From Neisseriaceae bacterium (GTDB taxonomy: Bacteria > Pseudomonadota > Gammaproteobacteria > Burkholderiales > Neisseriaceae): a DNA stretch of 64,000 bases. The stretch covers positions 62,001-126,000 of the forward strand of contig JAGOQM010000009.1 of assembly GCA_017991555.1 (NCBI GenBank), written 5' to 3'. How positions within the stretch are numbered: position 1 is the first letter of the stretch; every line of letters begins with the position of its first letter. This document shows positions 55,241 through 64,000 of this stretch, in pieces. Both the position numbers and the translations under genes were made by a program. The notes beneath the pieces are model-generated. The model ran no database searches. It had not been told where the DNA came from and saw only the letters and a list, made by a program, of their open reading frames with translations.

Positions 55241-55876
55241 ATGCCCCTGCTGAAGAACCGCCCCTATCGTTTTTTTAAAAGCCTGCGCCGCGGCCTCTAC
55301 TTAAGCCTGCTGCTGTCGCTCGGGGCCTTTGCCTACGCCTGCTATTCGGTGTACGCCTATGCAGACCTAGACACCGATGAGCCGGCCGATGCCGCCATCG
55401 TTCTGGGCGCCGCCGCCTGGGGCGATAACCCATCACCGGTGTTTAAAGAGCGCATCAATCACGCCATTGATCTGTACCATAAAAAACAGGTACAAATGCT
55501 GATCTTTACCGGCGGCACGCCCAAGGTCGGCTTTCCGACCGAGGCGGAAGTGGCCAAAAACTATGCGGTCAAAAAAGGGGTGCCCAAAAGCGACATCATC
55601 ATTGAGACCAACTCGCGGACCACCTATCAAAACCTGGCTTTCGTGCAGCAGGAAATTAGGGGCATTACCCACTTGAATCGATTTATTTTGGTGAGCGACC
55701 CCTACCATATGGCCCGTGCCAAACTCATGGCAGAAGACCTTAACCTAGACGCCCAAACGTCGCCCACACCCACCTCGCGTTTTTCTCACGGCGAAAAACA
55801 GGCTAAGTTTTTCTTGACCGAAGCCTTGCTGACCTTCGCCTATTATGGCGTGCGGCTGACCCATTGGTTTTACTAA
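55241..55876 (+). CDS. YdcF/SanA/ElyC-family (DUF218) envelope protein
   Basis: A 211-residue protein with an N-terminal transmembrane helix (YLSLLLSLGAFAYACYSVYA) and a periplasmic DUF218 domain with ADAAIVLGAAAWGD, FTGGTPKVGFPTEAEVAKNYAV and ILVSDPYHMARA. Relatives SanA and ElyC support envelope integrity. It is co-transcribed with the arsC-like gene. Confidence 0.87.
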   Translation: MPLLKNRPYRFFKSLRRGLYLSLLLSLGAFAYACYSVYAYADLDTDEPADAAIVLGAAAWGDNPSPVFKERINHAIDLYHKKQVQMLIFTGGTPKVGFPTEAEVAKNYAVKKGVPKSDIIIETNSRTTYQNLAFVQQEIRGITHLNRFILVSDPYHMARAKLMAEDLNLDAQTSPTPTSRFSHGEKQAKFFLTEALLTFAYYGVRLTHWFY

Positions 55877-55996
55877 ACCAGCCCCGACCGTTGGCGGCGT
55901 GACGCCGGGGTTAAATTATAAAGTCATGTGGTTAGATATTCGTTCGGAAAACCGTTAGAATGTTGGCTATCTTTCAATCTTCACAGAAATGACTGA

Positions 55997-56422
55997 ATGA
56001 CTTACCTCATCCTTAAATCCCTGCACCTCTTTTTCATCATTGCCTGGTTTGCAGGGCTATTTTATCTGCCCCGCCTCTATGTCAATTTGGCCATGGCCAA
56101 AGACCAGGCCACCTATGACCACTTGCTGCAGATGTCGAATAAGCTGTACCGCTTCATGACCCCTTTTGGCCTCTTGGCGTTGGTTTTTGGCCTGTGGGTG
56201 CTGTTTGCCATGGGCCTATGGGGCGCTGGCGTGGTGTGGCCCCACATTAAAATCACCATTGGCTTGGCCTTGGCCTTGTACCATTTTTGGTGCTACCGTA
56301 TTCTGTTGCGCTTTCGTGCCAAAACCAATCAGCACAGTCATAAATGGTACCGTGTGTTTAATGAAGCCCCGGTATTGTTATTGATTTTGGCCCTATACAT
56401 TGTGCTGTTTAAGCCATTTTAA
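55997..56422 (+). CDS. hemJ: Protoporphyrinogen oxidase HemJ
   Basis: A 141-residue, four-helix inner-membrane heme protein for the penultimate step of heme synthesis. The invariant His of LKSLHLFFIIAWFAGLFYLP and Lys in WPHIKITIGLALALYHF are present, together with NEAPVLLLILALYIVLFKPF. The nearby hemL supports the role. Confidence 0.9.
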   Translation: MTYLILKSLHLFFIIAWFAGLFYLPRLYVNLAMAKDQATYDHLLQMSNKLYRFMTPFGLLALVFGLWVLFAMGLWGAGVVWPHIKITIGLALALYHFWCYRILLRFRAKTNQHSHKWYRVFNEAPVLLLILALYIVLFKPF

Positions 56423-56436
56423 TCAGAAGGATTCGC

Positions 56437-56922
56437 ATGAACATCGAAATCGAACGTCGCTTTTTGATCCACAGCGACGCCTGGCGTGGCCTAGGTAAAT
56501 TTGAACTGTTACAACAAGGCTATTTGTCGGTTGACCCCGACCGCACCGTGCGCGTGCGTACGGCCAATAACCAAGGCTGGCTGACCCTTAAATCGGCCAT
56601 CTCCAACGTGTCTCGACAAGAGTTTGAGTATGAGATCCCGTTTGAAGAAGCCCAAACCATCATGCAAAGCATGTGCCCGTTGACCGTGGCCAAATACCGA
56701 CACCTGATTGAGTTTGGCGGCTTTACCTTTGAAGTAGACGAATTTTTAGGCGACAATGCCCCTTTAATCGTGGCCGAAATCGAGCTGCCCAGCGAAGACA
56801 CGCCGTTTGAGCGCCCTGAGTGGCTCGGCGAAGAGATCACCCACGATCCACGCTACACCAACTCATACCTCAGCAAAAACCCGTATGCCAGCTGGCCAGA
56901 AAACCAAAAAGTTTCAAAATAA
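56437..56922 (+). CDS. CYTH-domain triphosphate tunnel enzyme
   Basis: A 161-residue CYTH protein. The signature EIERRFLI opens the tunnel, and acidic/basic rows alternate ([36 protein letters not shown]). Relatives hydrolyse tripolyphosphate. It is packed between hemJ (14 bp) and hemL (16 bp), so the three genes are one operon; why a polyphosphatase sits there is unclear. Confidence 0.88.
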   Translation: MNIEIERRFLIHSDAWRGLGKFELLQQGYLSVDPDRTVRVRTANNQGWLTLKSAISNVSRQEFEYEIPFEEAQTIMQSMCPLTVAKYRHLIEFGGFTFEVDEFLGDNAPLIVAEIELPSEDTPFERPEWLGEEITHDPRYTNSYLSKNPYASWPENQKVSK

Positions 56923-56938
56923 CCGAAAGACCCTCATC

Positions 56939-58228
56939 ATGGATAAAAATGCTCAACTGTTTGAACGCGCCAAAAAAGTCATTCCTGGCGGCGTGAACTC
57001 TCCCGTACGTGCGTTTGGCAGCGTTGGCGGCGTGCCCCGCTTCATCAAAAAAGCGCAAGGTGCCTATGTTTGGGACGAAAACGACAAAAAATACTTAGAC
57101 TATGTGGGCTCATGGGGCCCCGCCATTGTGGGCCATGCCCATCCTGAAATCATTGAAGCAGTCCGCGCCGTGGCCTTAGACGGCCTGTCTTTTGGTGCGC
57201 CCACCGCTGCCGAAATCGACATCGCCGAAGCCATTTGCCACATTCTGCCCAGCGTTGAACAGGTGCGCTTAGTCAGCTCTGGCACCGAAGCCACCATGAG
57301 CGCCATCCGCTTGGCCCGTGGCTACACCGGCCGCGACGCCATCATTAAATTTGAAGGCTGCTACCACGGCCACTCCGACAGCCTGTTGGTTAAAGCAGGC
57401 TCGGGCCTCCTGACCTTCGGCAGCAACCCCAGCTCTGCCGGCGTGCCAGCCGACTTCACCAAACACACGCTGGTGCTGGAATACAATAACGTGGCCCAGC
57501 TAGAAGAAACCTTCGCCAGCATGGGCGACCAAATTGCCTGCGTCATCGTGGAGCCGTTTGCCGGCAACATGAACCTAGTACAGCCTAGCCAAGCCTTTAT
57601 TCAAGCCATGCGCCACCTGACCGAAAAACACGGTGCGGTGTTGATTTACGACGAAGTGATGACCGGCTTTCGCGTGGCTTTAGGCTGTGCCCAAAGCCTA
57701 CACGGCATTTCGCCGGACCTAACCACCATGGGCAAAGTCATCGGTGGCGGCATGCCTTTGGCCGCCTTTGGTGGCCGTGCCGACATCATGGCCCATATTT
57801 CGCCCATGGGCGGGGTCTACCAAGCGGGCACGCTGTCGGGCAACCCAGTGGCCGTTGCCGCGGGCTTAAAAAGCTTAGAAATCATTCAACGCCCAGGTTT
57901 TTATGAGCACCTCAGCGCCATGACCGAACGCTTGGCCGTTGGCCTTAAAGCGGCCGCCGATGCCGTCAACTTGCCGTTTAGCACCGCCGCCATTGGCGGG
58001 ATGTTGGGCCTCTACTTCAGCAACGAACTGCCTCAAAACTACGGCGACGTGGCCAAAAGCAACGTGGCTTTGTTTACCCAGTTCTTCCATGGCATGCTAG
58101 AACATGACATTTATCTGGCGCCTTCGGCCTATGAAGCCGCCTTTGTTTCTGCGGCCCATACGCCCGAACTGATTGATCAAACCATCGAGGCCGCCAAGCA
58201 GGTATTTGCCCAAATGGCACAAGCCTAA
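56939..58228 (+). CDS. hemL: Glutamate-1-semialdehyde 2,1-aminomutase
   Basis: A 429-residue PLP enzyme forming 5-aminolevulinate in the C5 heme pathway. The PLP Lys is in [42 protein letters not shown] and DEVMTGFRV are family motifs. The start [13 protein letters not shown] was set by family N-termini. It ends the hemJ-CYTH-hemL unit and has a strong terminator. Confidence 0.96.
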   Translation: MDKNAQLFERAKKVIPGGVNSPVRAFGSVGGVPRFIKKAQGAYVWDENDKKYLDYVGSWGPAIVGHAHPEIIEAVRAVALDGLSFGAPTAAEIDIAEAICHILPSVEQVRLVSSGTEATMSAIRLARGYTGRDAIIKFEGCYHGHSDSLLVKAGSGLLTFGSNPSSAGVPADFTKHTLVLEYNNVAQLEETFASMGDQIACVIVEPFAGNMNLVQPSQAFIQAMRHLTEKHGAVLIYDEVMTGFRVALGCAQSLHGISPDLTTMGKVIGGGMPLAAFGGRADIMAHISPMGGVYQAGTLSGNPVAVAAGLKSLEIIQRPGFYEHLSAMTERLAVGLKAAADAVNLPFSTAAIGGMLGLYFSNELPQNYGDVAKSNVALFTQFFHGMLEHDIYLAPSAYEAAFVSAAHTPELIDQTIEAAKQVFAQMAQA

Positions 58229-58242
58229 GGCATGACCTAATC

Positions 58243-58279
58243 GCCCCAGCGTCATCCTCTACGCTGGGGCTTCTTTTTT
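58243..58279 (+). terminator. Terminator after hemL
   Basis: GCCCCAGCGT-CATCCTCT-ACGCTGGGGC followed by TTCTTTTTTG. Confidence 0.88.
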
Positions 58280-58361
58280 GTTATTTATGGTATGATCAAA
58301 TCACAGTATTTTAACAATGATTACAAGCAGATATAAAAAATAACGTTGAAATAGGCCCCCT

Positions 58362-59126
58362 ATGACTGCACCTGTTCCGACTACGCCCACCTGGCGCCAA
58401 CGGCTTTGCCGTTTCATCAGTACAGACTTACCGGCCACGGTACAGGCTGAAAAAAAATACGTCTGGTTGGCCCACGGTCTGTTTTTTATACCCGCCCTCA
58501 GCATGATGATTTGGATGGGCAACGACCCCAGCAACTTCGGTTTTTTTGCCAACGAGGCCACTAGCCGCACCAACTTGCTGACCCTATACCGGATGGTGAT
58601 CGAAGCCACGCCAGCACAGTATGTATGGATGATCAGCATTCATTTAAACCACGTCCTGATGATGATGATTCAATTCCTCGTCGGGGGCTTTTTATTGGGT
58701 TTGGGCACCGCCGCCAGCTTGGTCAACCAAGGCCTTTATTTTGGCAGCATTCTCGGCCTATCCTTGGACCTGCCTTTGCCATGGCTGTTTATGTACCATA
58801 CCTTTTATCATGGTGCCTTAGAGCTTTTGGGCATGATGCTGGCTGGGGCCAGCGGCCTACGCATTGGCATCACCTTACTGAGTACCTGCCTGCGCAAAAC
58901 CGATTTCAAACCCGGCTTGGCCAGCGCGTTTAACCTATTTTTAGGCGCCCTGTTTTTCCTCGTCCTGACGCTGCCCGCGGGCGTGGTGTTTTACCCCTTA
59001 GCCGACGCGCACATCCTGATCAAAACCCTGTTTAATTTGCTGGTCTGGGTGGGCTGCTACGCCTATCTATTCTGGCCCAGAACCCCTTCATTCCCTCAAG
59101 ACCCTTCTGTTAAAAACCACTCATGA
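58362..59126 (+). CDS. SpoIIM/DUF95-like membrane protein
   Basis: A 254-residue protein with about five hydrophobic segments. The central block HTFYHGALELLGMMLAGASG followed by LRIG is the hallmark of the stage II sporulation protein M family, widespread in non-sporulating bacteria with unknown function. Its stop overlaps the rsmJ start (ATGA). Confidence 0.8.
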   Translation: MTAPVPTTPTWRQRLCRFISTDLPATVQAEKKYVWLAHGLFFIPALSMMIWMGNDPSNFGFFANEATSRTNLLTLYRMVIEATPAQYVWMISIHLNHVLMMMIQFLVGGFLLGLGTAASLVNQGLYFGSILGLSLDLPLPWLFMYHTFYHGALELLGMMLAGASGLRIGITLLSTCLRKTDFKPGLASAFNLFLGALFFLVLTLPAGVVFYPLADAHILIKTLFNLLVWVGCYAYLFWPRTPSFPQDPSVKNHS

Positions 59127-59875
59127 CTCTGTTATTCACCCACCCCACTGCCGACCCTTTAGAGGCCCAGCAGCTTAGCCAAACCTATGGCCTTACCGCC
59201 TCTAATTTCCTGCCAGAAGCGGGGGTTTACTTACACCTAGACGATCAGGCACTCAGCCTGCGGCACGCCCTCAAAAAAGGCGAAGTCAGCGTGAACTTTG
59301 TCAGCGGCAGCCTGGACTATCGCCGCCAAAAAGGCGGCGGCGAACTCATCAACAAAGCCATTAACCACAAGCAAAATCAAACCGTGTGGGACTTTACCGG
59401 CGGCCTAGGCCGCGATGCATTCATTATGGCCAGCAGCGGTCTTTGCGTGACCGTATTTGAACGCCATCCGGCCGTCGCGGCCCTATTGGCCGACGGCCTC
59501 AAGCGTGCAGCCGGCTCGCCTGAGCTGGCCCCGATCATGGCCAACATCACCCTACACCACCTCGACGTGTTCGACCCCAGCCTAGACTGGGCCAGCATTG
59601 GCCCACGGCCCGACGTGGTGTATCTTGACCCGATGTATCCTGACAGTAAAAAAAGCGCAGCAGTCAAAAAAGAAATGGCTTATTTTCATGAACTGGTCGG
59701 CACTTCAGGCGATGCGGGTGACCTATTGCCTCTGGCCTTAGGCCTGGCCAAAAAGCGGGTGATTGTCAAACGCCCACGCCTAGGCGCATGGCTTAACGAG
59801 GCCGAGCCAGCCTATCAATATCAAGGCAAAAGCACCCGTTTTGATGGCTACACACCACCGAAACAGGCCATTTGA
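59123..59875 (+). CDS. rsmJ: 16S rRNA m2G1516 methyltransferase RsmJ
   Basis: A 250-residue SAM methyltransferase. GGGELINKAI, the SAM loop WDFTGGLGRDAFIMAS and the catalytic VYLDPMYPDSKKSA mark the YhiQ/RsmJ family. It is translationally coupled to the SpoIIM-like gene. Confidence 0.93.
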   Translation: MTLLFTHPTADPLEAQQLSQTYGLTASNFLPEAGVYLHLDDQALSLRHALKKGEVSVNFVSGSLDYRRQKGGGELINKAINHKQNQTVWDFTGGLGRDAFIMASSGLCVTVFERHPAVAALLADGLKRAAGSPELAPIMANITLHHLDVFDPSLDWASIGPRPDVVYLDPMYPDSKKSAAVKKEMAYFHELVGTSGDAGDLLPLALGLAKKRVIVKRPRLGAWLNEAEPAYQYQGKSTRFDGYTPPKQAI

Positions 59876-59922
59876 TTGTAATAGATGATTTAATTTAATA
59901 TATTTATTTATAATAAAAACTG

Positions 59923-59950
59923 TTGTCGACAGAAACAGTAATGCTAGAAT
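59923..59950 (+). promoter_or_regulatory. Promoter of the Nudix gene
   Basis: TTGTCG (59923), a 16-bp spacer and TAGAAT (59945, 5 of 6), in a very AT-rich 141-bp gap. The -35 overlaps the palindrome TGTCGACA. Confidence 0.55.
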
Positions 59951-60016
59951 GGCTGCTTTGCGTGTGCTTGAGTTTGGCTCAGGCGCCCATCATTTAGCCC
60001 AAAAAAAGGATGCTTT

Positions 60017-60898
60017 ATGGTTGTTTCTGCTTTTAATCACACGGTGCAAACACAACTATTACAACAAATGACGTCGATTTTTCATGTCCCGTTTGCAGAC
60101 TACACGCCGTTGTTGTTTCGTGGCCGCGCCTTAGGTAGCATCGCGCCAAAGTGGAAAGTCCACATCCTCAACGATGCCAGCGAATGGATTGAAGACGCCG
60201 GCACGCACCTGGTGTTAAAAGATGAAGCCCCTCTTGAAGACATCGCCAACGGCCTCCAAAACATCGCCATGGACTGGTATTTCACTGGCTTACTGAGCGG
60301 CTGGCGCAATGAATTTTTCTTGGTCCAAGACCCCCAAACCCATGAAGCCCTGTTTCCACTAGAGCGTTCGGCCTTCCGTCCATTTGGGTTACTTAGCCAA
60401 GCGGTACACATCAATGGCTTGACCCTCATTAATGATGTGCCCCATTTTTGGATTGGCACCCGTAGCCCCTTTAAAGCGGTCGATCCCAACAAGCTGGATA
60501 ATTTAGTCGGCGGCGGCATCAGCGCCGGAGAAAGCATTCAAGAAGCCATGATTCGTGAAGGCTGGGAAGAAGCGGGCATGTGTGAGGCCGATTTAAGCCA
60601 TTTAGATCAGCAAAGTCGCTGCTTGAGCCTGCGCCCAGTGACGCGTGGCCTGCATCGTGAATACCTGCATATTTTTGATTGCTGGCTGCCAGAAGGCTGC
60701 ACGCCTCAAAACCAAGATGGTGAAGTGGCCGAATTTAACCTTATGTCACCCGATGAGGTGGCGGTGGCCATCATCAATAAACGCTTCATGAATGACGCCA
60801 CTTTGGCCACCTTAGACTGCTTTAAACGACTAGGCTACTTAAGCCCCGAACATCCTCTGTCCGCTTGGTTAGATCATTGCCAAACCATGCCTGCCTAA
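60017..60898 (+). CDS. Nudix hydrolase with DUF4743 N-domain
   Basis: A 293-residue protein. Residues 1-130 resemble DUF4743, found beside Nudix domains in plant and bacterial proteins related to thiamin-pyrophosphokinase-like Nudix enzymes. The Nudix box is GGGISAGESIQEAMIREGWE followed by EAGM, with all catalytic Glu residues. Substrate is unknown; oxidised thiamin phosphates have been shown for plant relatives. AAAGGA lies 6 bases before the ATG. Confidence 0.87.
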   Translation: MVVSAFNHTVQTQLLQQMTSIFHVPFADYTPLLFRGRALGSIAPKWKVHILNDASEWIEDAGTHLVLKDEAPLEDIANGLQNIAMDWYFTGLLSGWRNEFFLVQDPQTHEALFPLERSAFRPFGLLSQAVHINGLTLINDVPHFWIGTRSPFKAVDPNKLDNLVGGGISAGESIQEAMIREGWEEAGMCEADLSHLDQQSRCLSLRPVTRGLHREYLHIFDCWLPEGCTPQNQDGEVAEFNLMSPDEVAVAIINKRFMNDATLATLDCFKRLGYLSPEHPLSAWLDHCQTMPA

Positions 60899-60905
60899 AC
60901 GCGGG

Positions 60906-61295
60906 TTAGGCCCACCACTTTTGCAGCAACCACCACGCCAATGCCGTGGCCGCCACCGACAGCAATACATGGGCCAGCGCCAGGCTCAGCGCGCCAGCGT
61001 ATTTTTGGCTCTGTAACAAGCCCACTAGCTCTAATGAAAAGCTCGAAAATGTGGTAAAGCCACCACAAAACCCAGTAATAAGCAGCACCCGCCACATGGG
61101 GTGCGCTTCGGGCTTGTGCAGCAACACAAACGCCACCGCCCCAATCACAAAGCCCCCCACCACGTTCACCAACAGCGTGGGCCACTGAAACCAGGCCTCT
61201 TTGCCCGCCAGCAGGCCCAGCCAATAACGGCCCAGCCCACCACTGGCGGCGCCAATCGCAACCCACAACCACAGCTGATTGAAGAGCGCCGTCAC
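60906..61295 (-). CDS. crcB: Fluoride ion channel CrcB (FluC)
   Basis: A 129-residue, four-helix dual-topology fluoride exporter. GAASGGLGRYW, LLVNVVGGFVIGA (the Asn-type pore motif) and GFCGGFTTFSSFS are diagnostic. The start is a GTG at 61295 whose GTGA overlaps the msrC stop; an upstream extension in this frame is the msrC gene read out of frame. No fluoride riboswitch is needed here because crcB is the second gene. Confidence 0.9.
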   Translation of the reverse strand: MTALFNQLWLWVAIGAASGGLGRYWLGLLAGKEAWFQWPTLLVNVVGGFVIGAVAFVLLHKPEAHPMWRVLLITGFCGGFTTFSSFSLELVGLLQSQKYAGALSLALAHVLLSVAATALAWWLLQKWWA

Positions 61296-61792
61296 TGCAC
61301 CGCCTCGGCCAAAAACGGCTGCAGTACCGCCACAAAATGCTCTAGGCCTAGCTGGTCTTCGGCACTGAAACGATTGACGCTGGGGCTGTCTACGTCCAAA
61401 ACGCCCCATATCTGGCCCTGCACCACAATCGGCACCACCACTTCGGCACGGCTACGGACATCACAGGCAATGTGGCCCACAAACGCGTGCACGTCGGCCA
61501 CTCTTTGCGTCATCTGAGTCCGCGCAGCGGCCCCACACACGCCCTGCCTAAAATCAATACTGCTACAGGCAGGCAGGCCTTGAAATGGCCCCAGATATAA
61601 GGTTTCGCCCTCGGCCAGATAAAAGCCAACCCAGTTCACATCGCTCAAAAACTGATTCAATAAGGCACTGGCCTGACTCAATAAGGTCATGACCCGCCCC
61701 TCACCAGTCAATAGGCCCTGTAGTTGCTGTGCCAGCTGCGCATATTGCGCCGTCAAATCGCCCTCATAGGCGCCTGCTTGAAAAGTTGACAT
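61292..61792 (-). CDS. msrC: Free methionine-(R)-sulfoxide reductase (GAF domain)
   Basis: A 166-residue GAF-fold enzyme reducing free Met-R-sulfoxide. The three family cysteines are in LPACSSIDFRQGVCG and HIACD; VVVPIVVQGQIWGVLDVDSP is the closing GAF strand pair. It is coupled to crcB by overlapping codons. Confidence 0.9.
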   Translation of the reverse strand: MSTFQAGAYEGDLTAQYAQLAQQLQGLLTGEGRVMTLLSQASALLNQFLSDVNWVGFYLAEGETLYLGPFQGLPACSSIDFRQGVCGAAARTQMTQRVADVHAFVGHIACDVRSRAEVVVPIVVQGQIWGVLDVDSPSVNRFSAEDQLGLEHFVAVLQPFLAEAVQ

Positions 61793-62196
61793 TCCCGATC
61801 ACATCCCACTATATACGTTAAATCATCGCCACATTGGCAACAAGAATAATCCTATTTTTGCTGCTTTTACGCTATCATGCAACTGAACTTTTAAGCACGT
61901 ACACTATTCTAATAAATCAAGTAAGTCACTGTTATATATGGCTGCGCCTTAAGCATGCACGTTGGCTTCAGGCTCATAGACAAAAACAATCTGTTTGATG
62001 GCCTTTTTCTATACCTCAAACAAGTTGCTTTATATCAGTAAATATTTGTAATGTAACCCTTTTCTCTGGCTTTATCAAAACAGTCACATTATAATCATTT
62101 CTGTAATAAAGAAAATAACAGGCCGCACCGTAAAGCCATTTATGGGTTGCAGGCTAAAAGGCAAGGCATAGACCACGCCATAACCAGGAGCTAACC
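61793..62196. other. 404-bp AT-rich divergent intergenic region
   Basis: No gene or RNA recognised. A perfect TATAAT at 62090-62095, 100 bp before the HiPIP gene, is a plausible -10, but its -35 is weak. GGAG (62187-62190) serves the HiPIP start. Confidence 0.6.
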
Positions 62197-62505
62197 ATGA
62201 CCACCAGACGTACCTTTTTATTGAAGATTTTACCCGCAGCCGGTGCTGCTGCCCTATTAGGCAACCGCGCCATTGCGGCCCCTGCCGCAGTGAAAGAAAC
62301 CGACCCAATGGCCGTTGCTTTGGGTTACAAAACCAAAACCTCTGCCGTAGACAAAAAGAAATACCCCAAGCACAAAGCAGACCAAACCTGCGCTAACTGT
62401 GCCTTATACCAAGGTGGCACCAAAGCCGTAGGCCCCTGTACCCTATTTGCGGGTAAAACCGTCACTAAAGACGGTTGGTGTATGTCTTGGGCCAAAAAAG
62501 CCTAA
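62197..62505 (+). CDS. High-potential iron-sulfur protein (HiPIP), Tat-exported
   Basis: A 102-residue periplasmic electron carrier. A twin-arginine signal (TTRRTFLLKILPAAGAAALL) exports the folded [4Fe-4S] protein. The cluster ligands are Cys65, Cys68, Cys81 and Cys95. HiPIPs donate electrons to terminal oxidases or reaction centres; together with cytochrome c4 it suggests a versatile aerobic chain. Single gene with terminator. Confidence 0.92.
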   Translation: MTTRRTFLLKILPAAGAAALLGNRAIAAPAAVKETDPMAVALGYKTKTSAVDKKKYPKHKADQTCANCALYQGGTKAVGPCTLFAGKTVTKDGWCMSWAKKA

Positions 62506-62521
62506 AGCACGCCCCCTTCGT

Positions 62522-62550
62522 AAAAAAACCAGCCGCGGCTGGTTTTTTTA
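62522..62550 (+). terminator. Terminator after HiPIP gene
   Basis: AAAAAACCAGCC-GCGGCTGGTTTTTTT hairpin. Confidence 0.87.
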
Positions 62551-62661
62551 CGTCGAGTAACCCTATTGCCCGCATGGTGTGGTCTTCTTTTCATGAATCA
62601 GTTAGACTGTAAGGCTGTTTTTTTAGCTGATTTTGACCCCTAATGGCATAAGGTAACCGCA

Positions 62662-63210
62662 TTGACCTCACCCTCTTACCCTGATGATCTCGCAACGCCG
62701 CAAGACCTAGCGATTGAAACCCACCGTCAAGCCTTTCGTAATGCCATGGCACAACTCAGTGCTGCGGTTAACATTCTGACCACCTCAGGCCCTGAGGGCG
62801 ATTACGGCATCACCATGACCGCGATTTGCTCCGTCACCGACACGCCCCCCACCATTCTGGCTTGTATCAATGGACAAAGCACCCTCAACGGTATTTTGCG
62901 CGCGCAAAGTGACGTCTGCGTCAACATTTTGGGCAGTCATCAACAAGACATGGCCAATCACTTTTCTGGCCGTACGGGCTTAAATATGTCTGAGCGTTTT
63001 GCCACTGAAGGCTGGCACCAAAATGCCCACGGCCAATGGTATGTTGCCGGCGCGGTCGCACACTTAAGTGGCAAAGTCAGCGACCTCAAAGAGGTCGGCA
63101 CCCATACCGTCTTTCTCATTGAGCTACACGACATTCAGTTTGATGACGCCCCTGAAGCACTGGTCTATTTTGATCGACAATACCAAGGCGTTGCCAAGCA
63201 AGCCAAATAA
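62662..63210 (+). CDS. Flavin reductase, HpaC type
   Basis: A 182-residue NAD(P)H:flavin oxidoreductase of the type that supplies reduced FAD/FMN to two-component monooxygenases such as HpaB. FRNAMAQLSAAVNILTT, GITMTAICSVTDTPPTILACI and FSGRTG are family motifs. The start appears to be TTG at 62662, with AAGGT 7 bases upstream; the first in-frame ATG falls inside the flavin domain. No monooxygenase partner is in the window. Confidence 0.85.
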   Translation: MTSPSYPDDLATPQDLAIETHRQAFRNAMAQLSAAVNILTTSGPEGDYGITMTAICSVTDTPPTILACINGQSTLNGILRAQSDVCVNILGSHQQDMANHFSGRTGLNMSERFATEGWHQNAHGQWYVAGAVAHLSGKVSDLKEVGTHTVFLIELHDIQFDDAPEALVYFDRQYQGVAKQAK

Positions 63211-63227
63211 ATGCCCCATCATGATTA

Positions 63228-63264
63228 AAGCCGCCTCCGCCCCAACAGCCAGGCGGTTTTTTTG
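63228..63264 (+). terminator. Terminator after the flavin reductase
   Basis: AAGCCGCC and GGCGGTTT pair around a 16-base loop, followed by TTTTTGTG. Confidence 0.7.
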
Positions 63265-63409
63265 TGCCTATTTAACCTTTTCTTGAGGGACATAAAAGGC
63301 CAATCGCATTAAATGCTTGCGCCTATTCAAAACTCATGCTTGAATGAAGCCATCCTACTATAAAAGTAGGAGCACATTAATAATGATAAATATTTTGGAG
63401 AAATAGCTC

Positions 63410-64000
63410 ATGGAAGCGCTACAGTCATTCTTTGATTATGTGGGCGGCCTCGTATGGGGCCCTGTTATGTTGGTGCTGTTAGTGGGTACCGGCGTTTATC
63501 TAACCGTTCGGCTGGCATTCTTGCAGTTCCGAATGCTGCCTTTTGCATTAAAACAGGCCTTCTGTCCAGCAAAAAGCCAAGACCATCAACCCGGTGACGT
63601 GTCCCACTTCGCCGCCCTAATGACCGCCTTATCTGCCACCATCGGTACCGGTAACATCGCCGGCGTGGCAACGGCTGTGGTATTAGGCGGGCCAGGTGCC
63701 GTATTCTGGATGTGGATTACCGCTATTTTTGGTATGGCCACTAAGTACGCTGAAGGCATTTTGGCGGTTAAATACCGCATTAAAGACGCCCGTGGCGAAA
63801 TGGCCGGCGGCCCGATGTACTATATCGAGCGCGGCTTAAACATGAAGTGGTTGGCCATTCTATTCGCCGCCTTTGCCACCGTTGCCTCTTTTGGCATCGG
63901 CAGCTCGGTACAGTCAAACTCGGTGGCCCAGTCGATTCACGCCAGCTTTGGGGTGGACACTTGGATTACCGGCGTGATTTTGACCATCTTCACGGCCATT
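63410..64000 (+). CDS. Sodium/alanine symporter family protein (AGCS), 5' part
   Basis: The gene runs off the window end after 197 codons. It starts MEALQSFFDYVGGLVWGPV with GGAG 9 bases upstream. TGNIAGVATAVVLGGPGAVFWMW and TKYAEGILAVKYR with MAGGPMYYIERGL are strong AGCS-family signatures, giving a sodium-coupled alanine or glycine importer of the inner membrane. It is the last feature and its C-terminal 250-odd residues lie outside. Confidence 0.92.
   Translation, partial: MEALQSFFDYVGGLVWGPVMLVLLVGTGVYLTVRLAFLQFRMLPFALKQAFCPAKSQDHQPGDVSHFAALMTALSATIGTGNIAGVATAVVLGGPGAVFWMWITAIFGMATKYAEGILAVKYRIKDARGEMAGGPMYYIERGLNMKWLAILFAAFATVASFGIGSSVQSNSVAQSIHASFGVDTWITGVILTIFTAI

Noticed and set aside
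60895..61335. Alternative frame over crcB
   Set aside because: Arg/Gly-rich translation without helices; the neighbouring frame encodes the complete CrcB signature.

Overview
The window is a dense chromosomal segment of a Gram-negative betaproteobacterium, most likely from the order Neisseriales. This rests on gene content: the cytochrome c4 / ResB / CcsA (system II) block divergent from engB, an HslV with a short propeptide, pyrBI, HiPIP, and system II cytochrome assembly genes. Coding sequence is moderately GC-rich and intergenic spacers are AT-rich. Dense Neisseria-type DNA uptake sequences were not seen, so Neisseria itself is unlikely. I cannot name a species. No rRNA, tRNA, CRISPR array, prophage or classical insertion sequence was recognised.

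Layout. 1-7.9 kb: 3' end of an AbgT-family transporter, an AraC-type regulator, a trifunctional-type proline catabolism gene whose C-terminal domain is a separate gene, a secreted metallo-beta-lactamase-fold hydrolase, and a GNAT acetyltransferase. 8-15.3 kb: an accessory island on the minus strand. It holds a 1306-residue DUF2235/Tle1-type lipase effector flanked by five paralogous lipoprotein genes (DUF3304-like, probable immunity proteins). Four of these form a 666-bp-period tandem array, and one is frameshifted at a poly-C/poly-G tract. 15.5-29 kb: housekeeping genes (TerC/CBS membrane protein, ccsA-resB-cytochrome c4, engB, OsmC, trpS, site-2 protease, an S4 / Oxidored-like / rnm / yciO cluster, pyrBI with a leader peptide and attenuator). 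29-45 kb: ispA-xseB, acnA, suhB, brnQ, rsmE, hemolysin III, ychJ, hslVU and dxs. It is interrupted by two roughly 1-kb gene-free spacers carrying related large inverted-repeat elements bounded by the palindrome AAACCATGGTTT. 44.5-64 kb: rlmH-rsfS-nadD, carbonic anhydrase, folM/folB-like, parC, recQ, small envelope proteins, a TlpA-like thioredoxin, hemJ-CYTH-hemL, SpoIIM-like-rsmJ, a Nudix protein, msrC-crcB, HiPIP, a flavin reductase, and the start of a sodium/alanine symporter.

How it works together. Most of the window is core metabolism and RNA/protein housekeeping in short operons, many with overlapping start/stop codons and clear Rho-independent terminators. The parts that stand out are the effector with its multiplied lipoprotein partners, the palindrome-bounded inverted repeats, and three leader regions (upstream of pyrB, trpS and acnA) that look able to produce short RNAs or peptides before a terminator.
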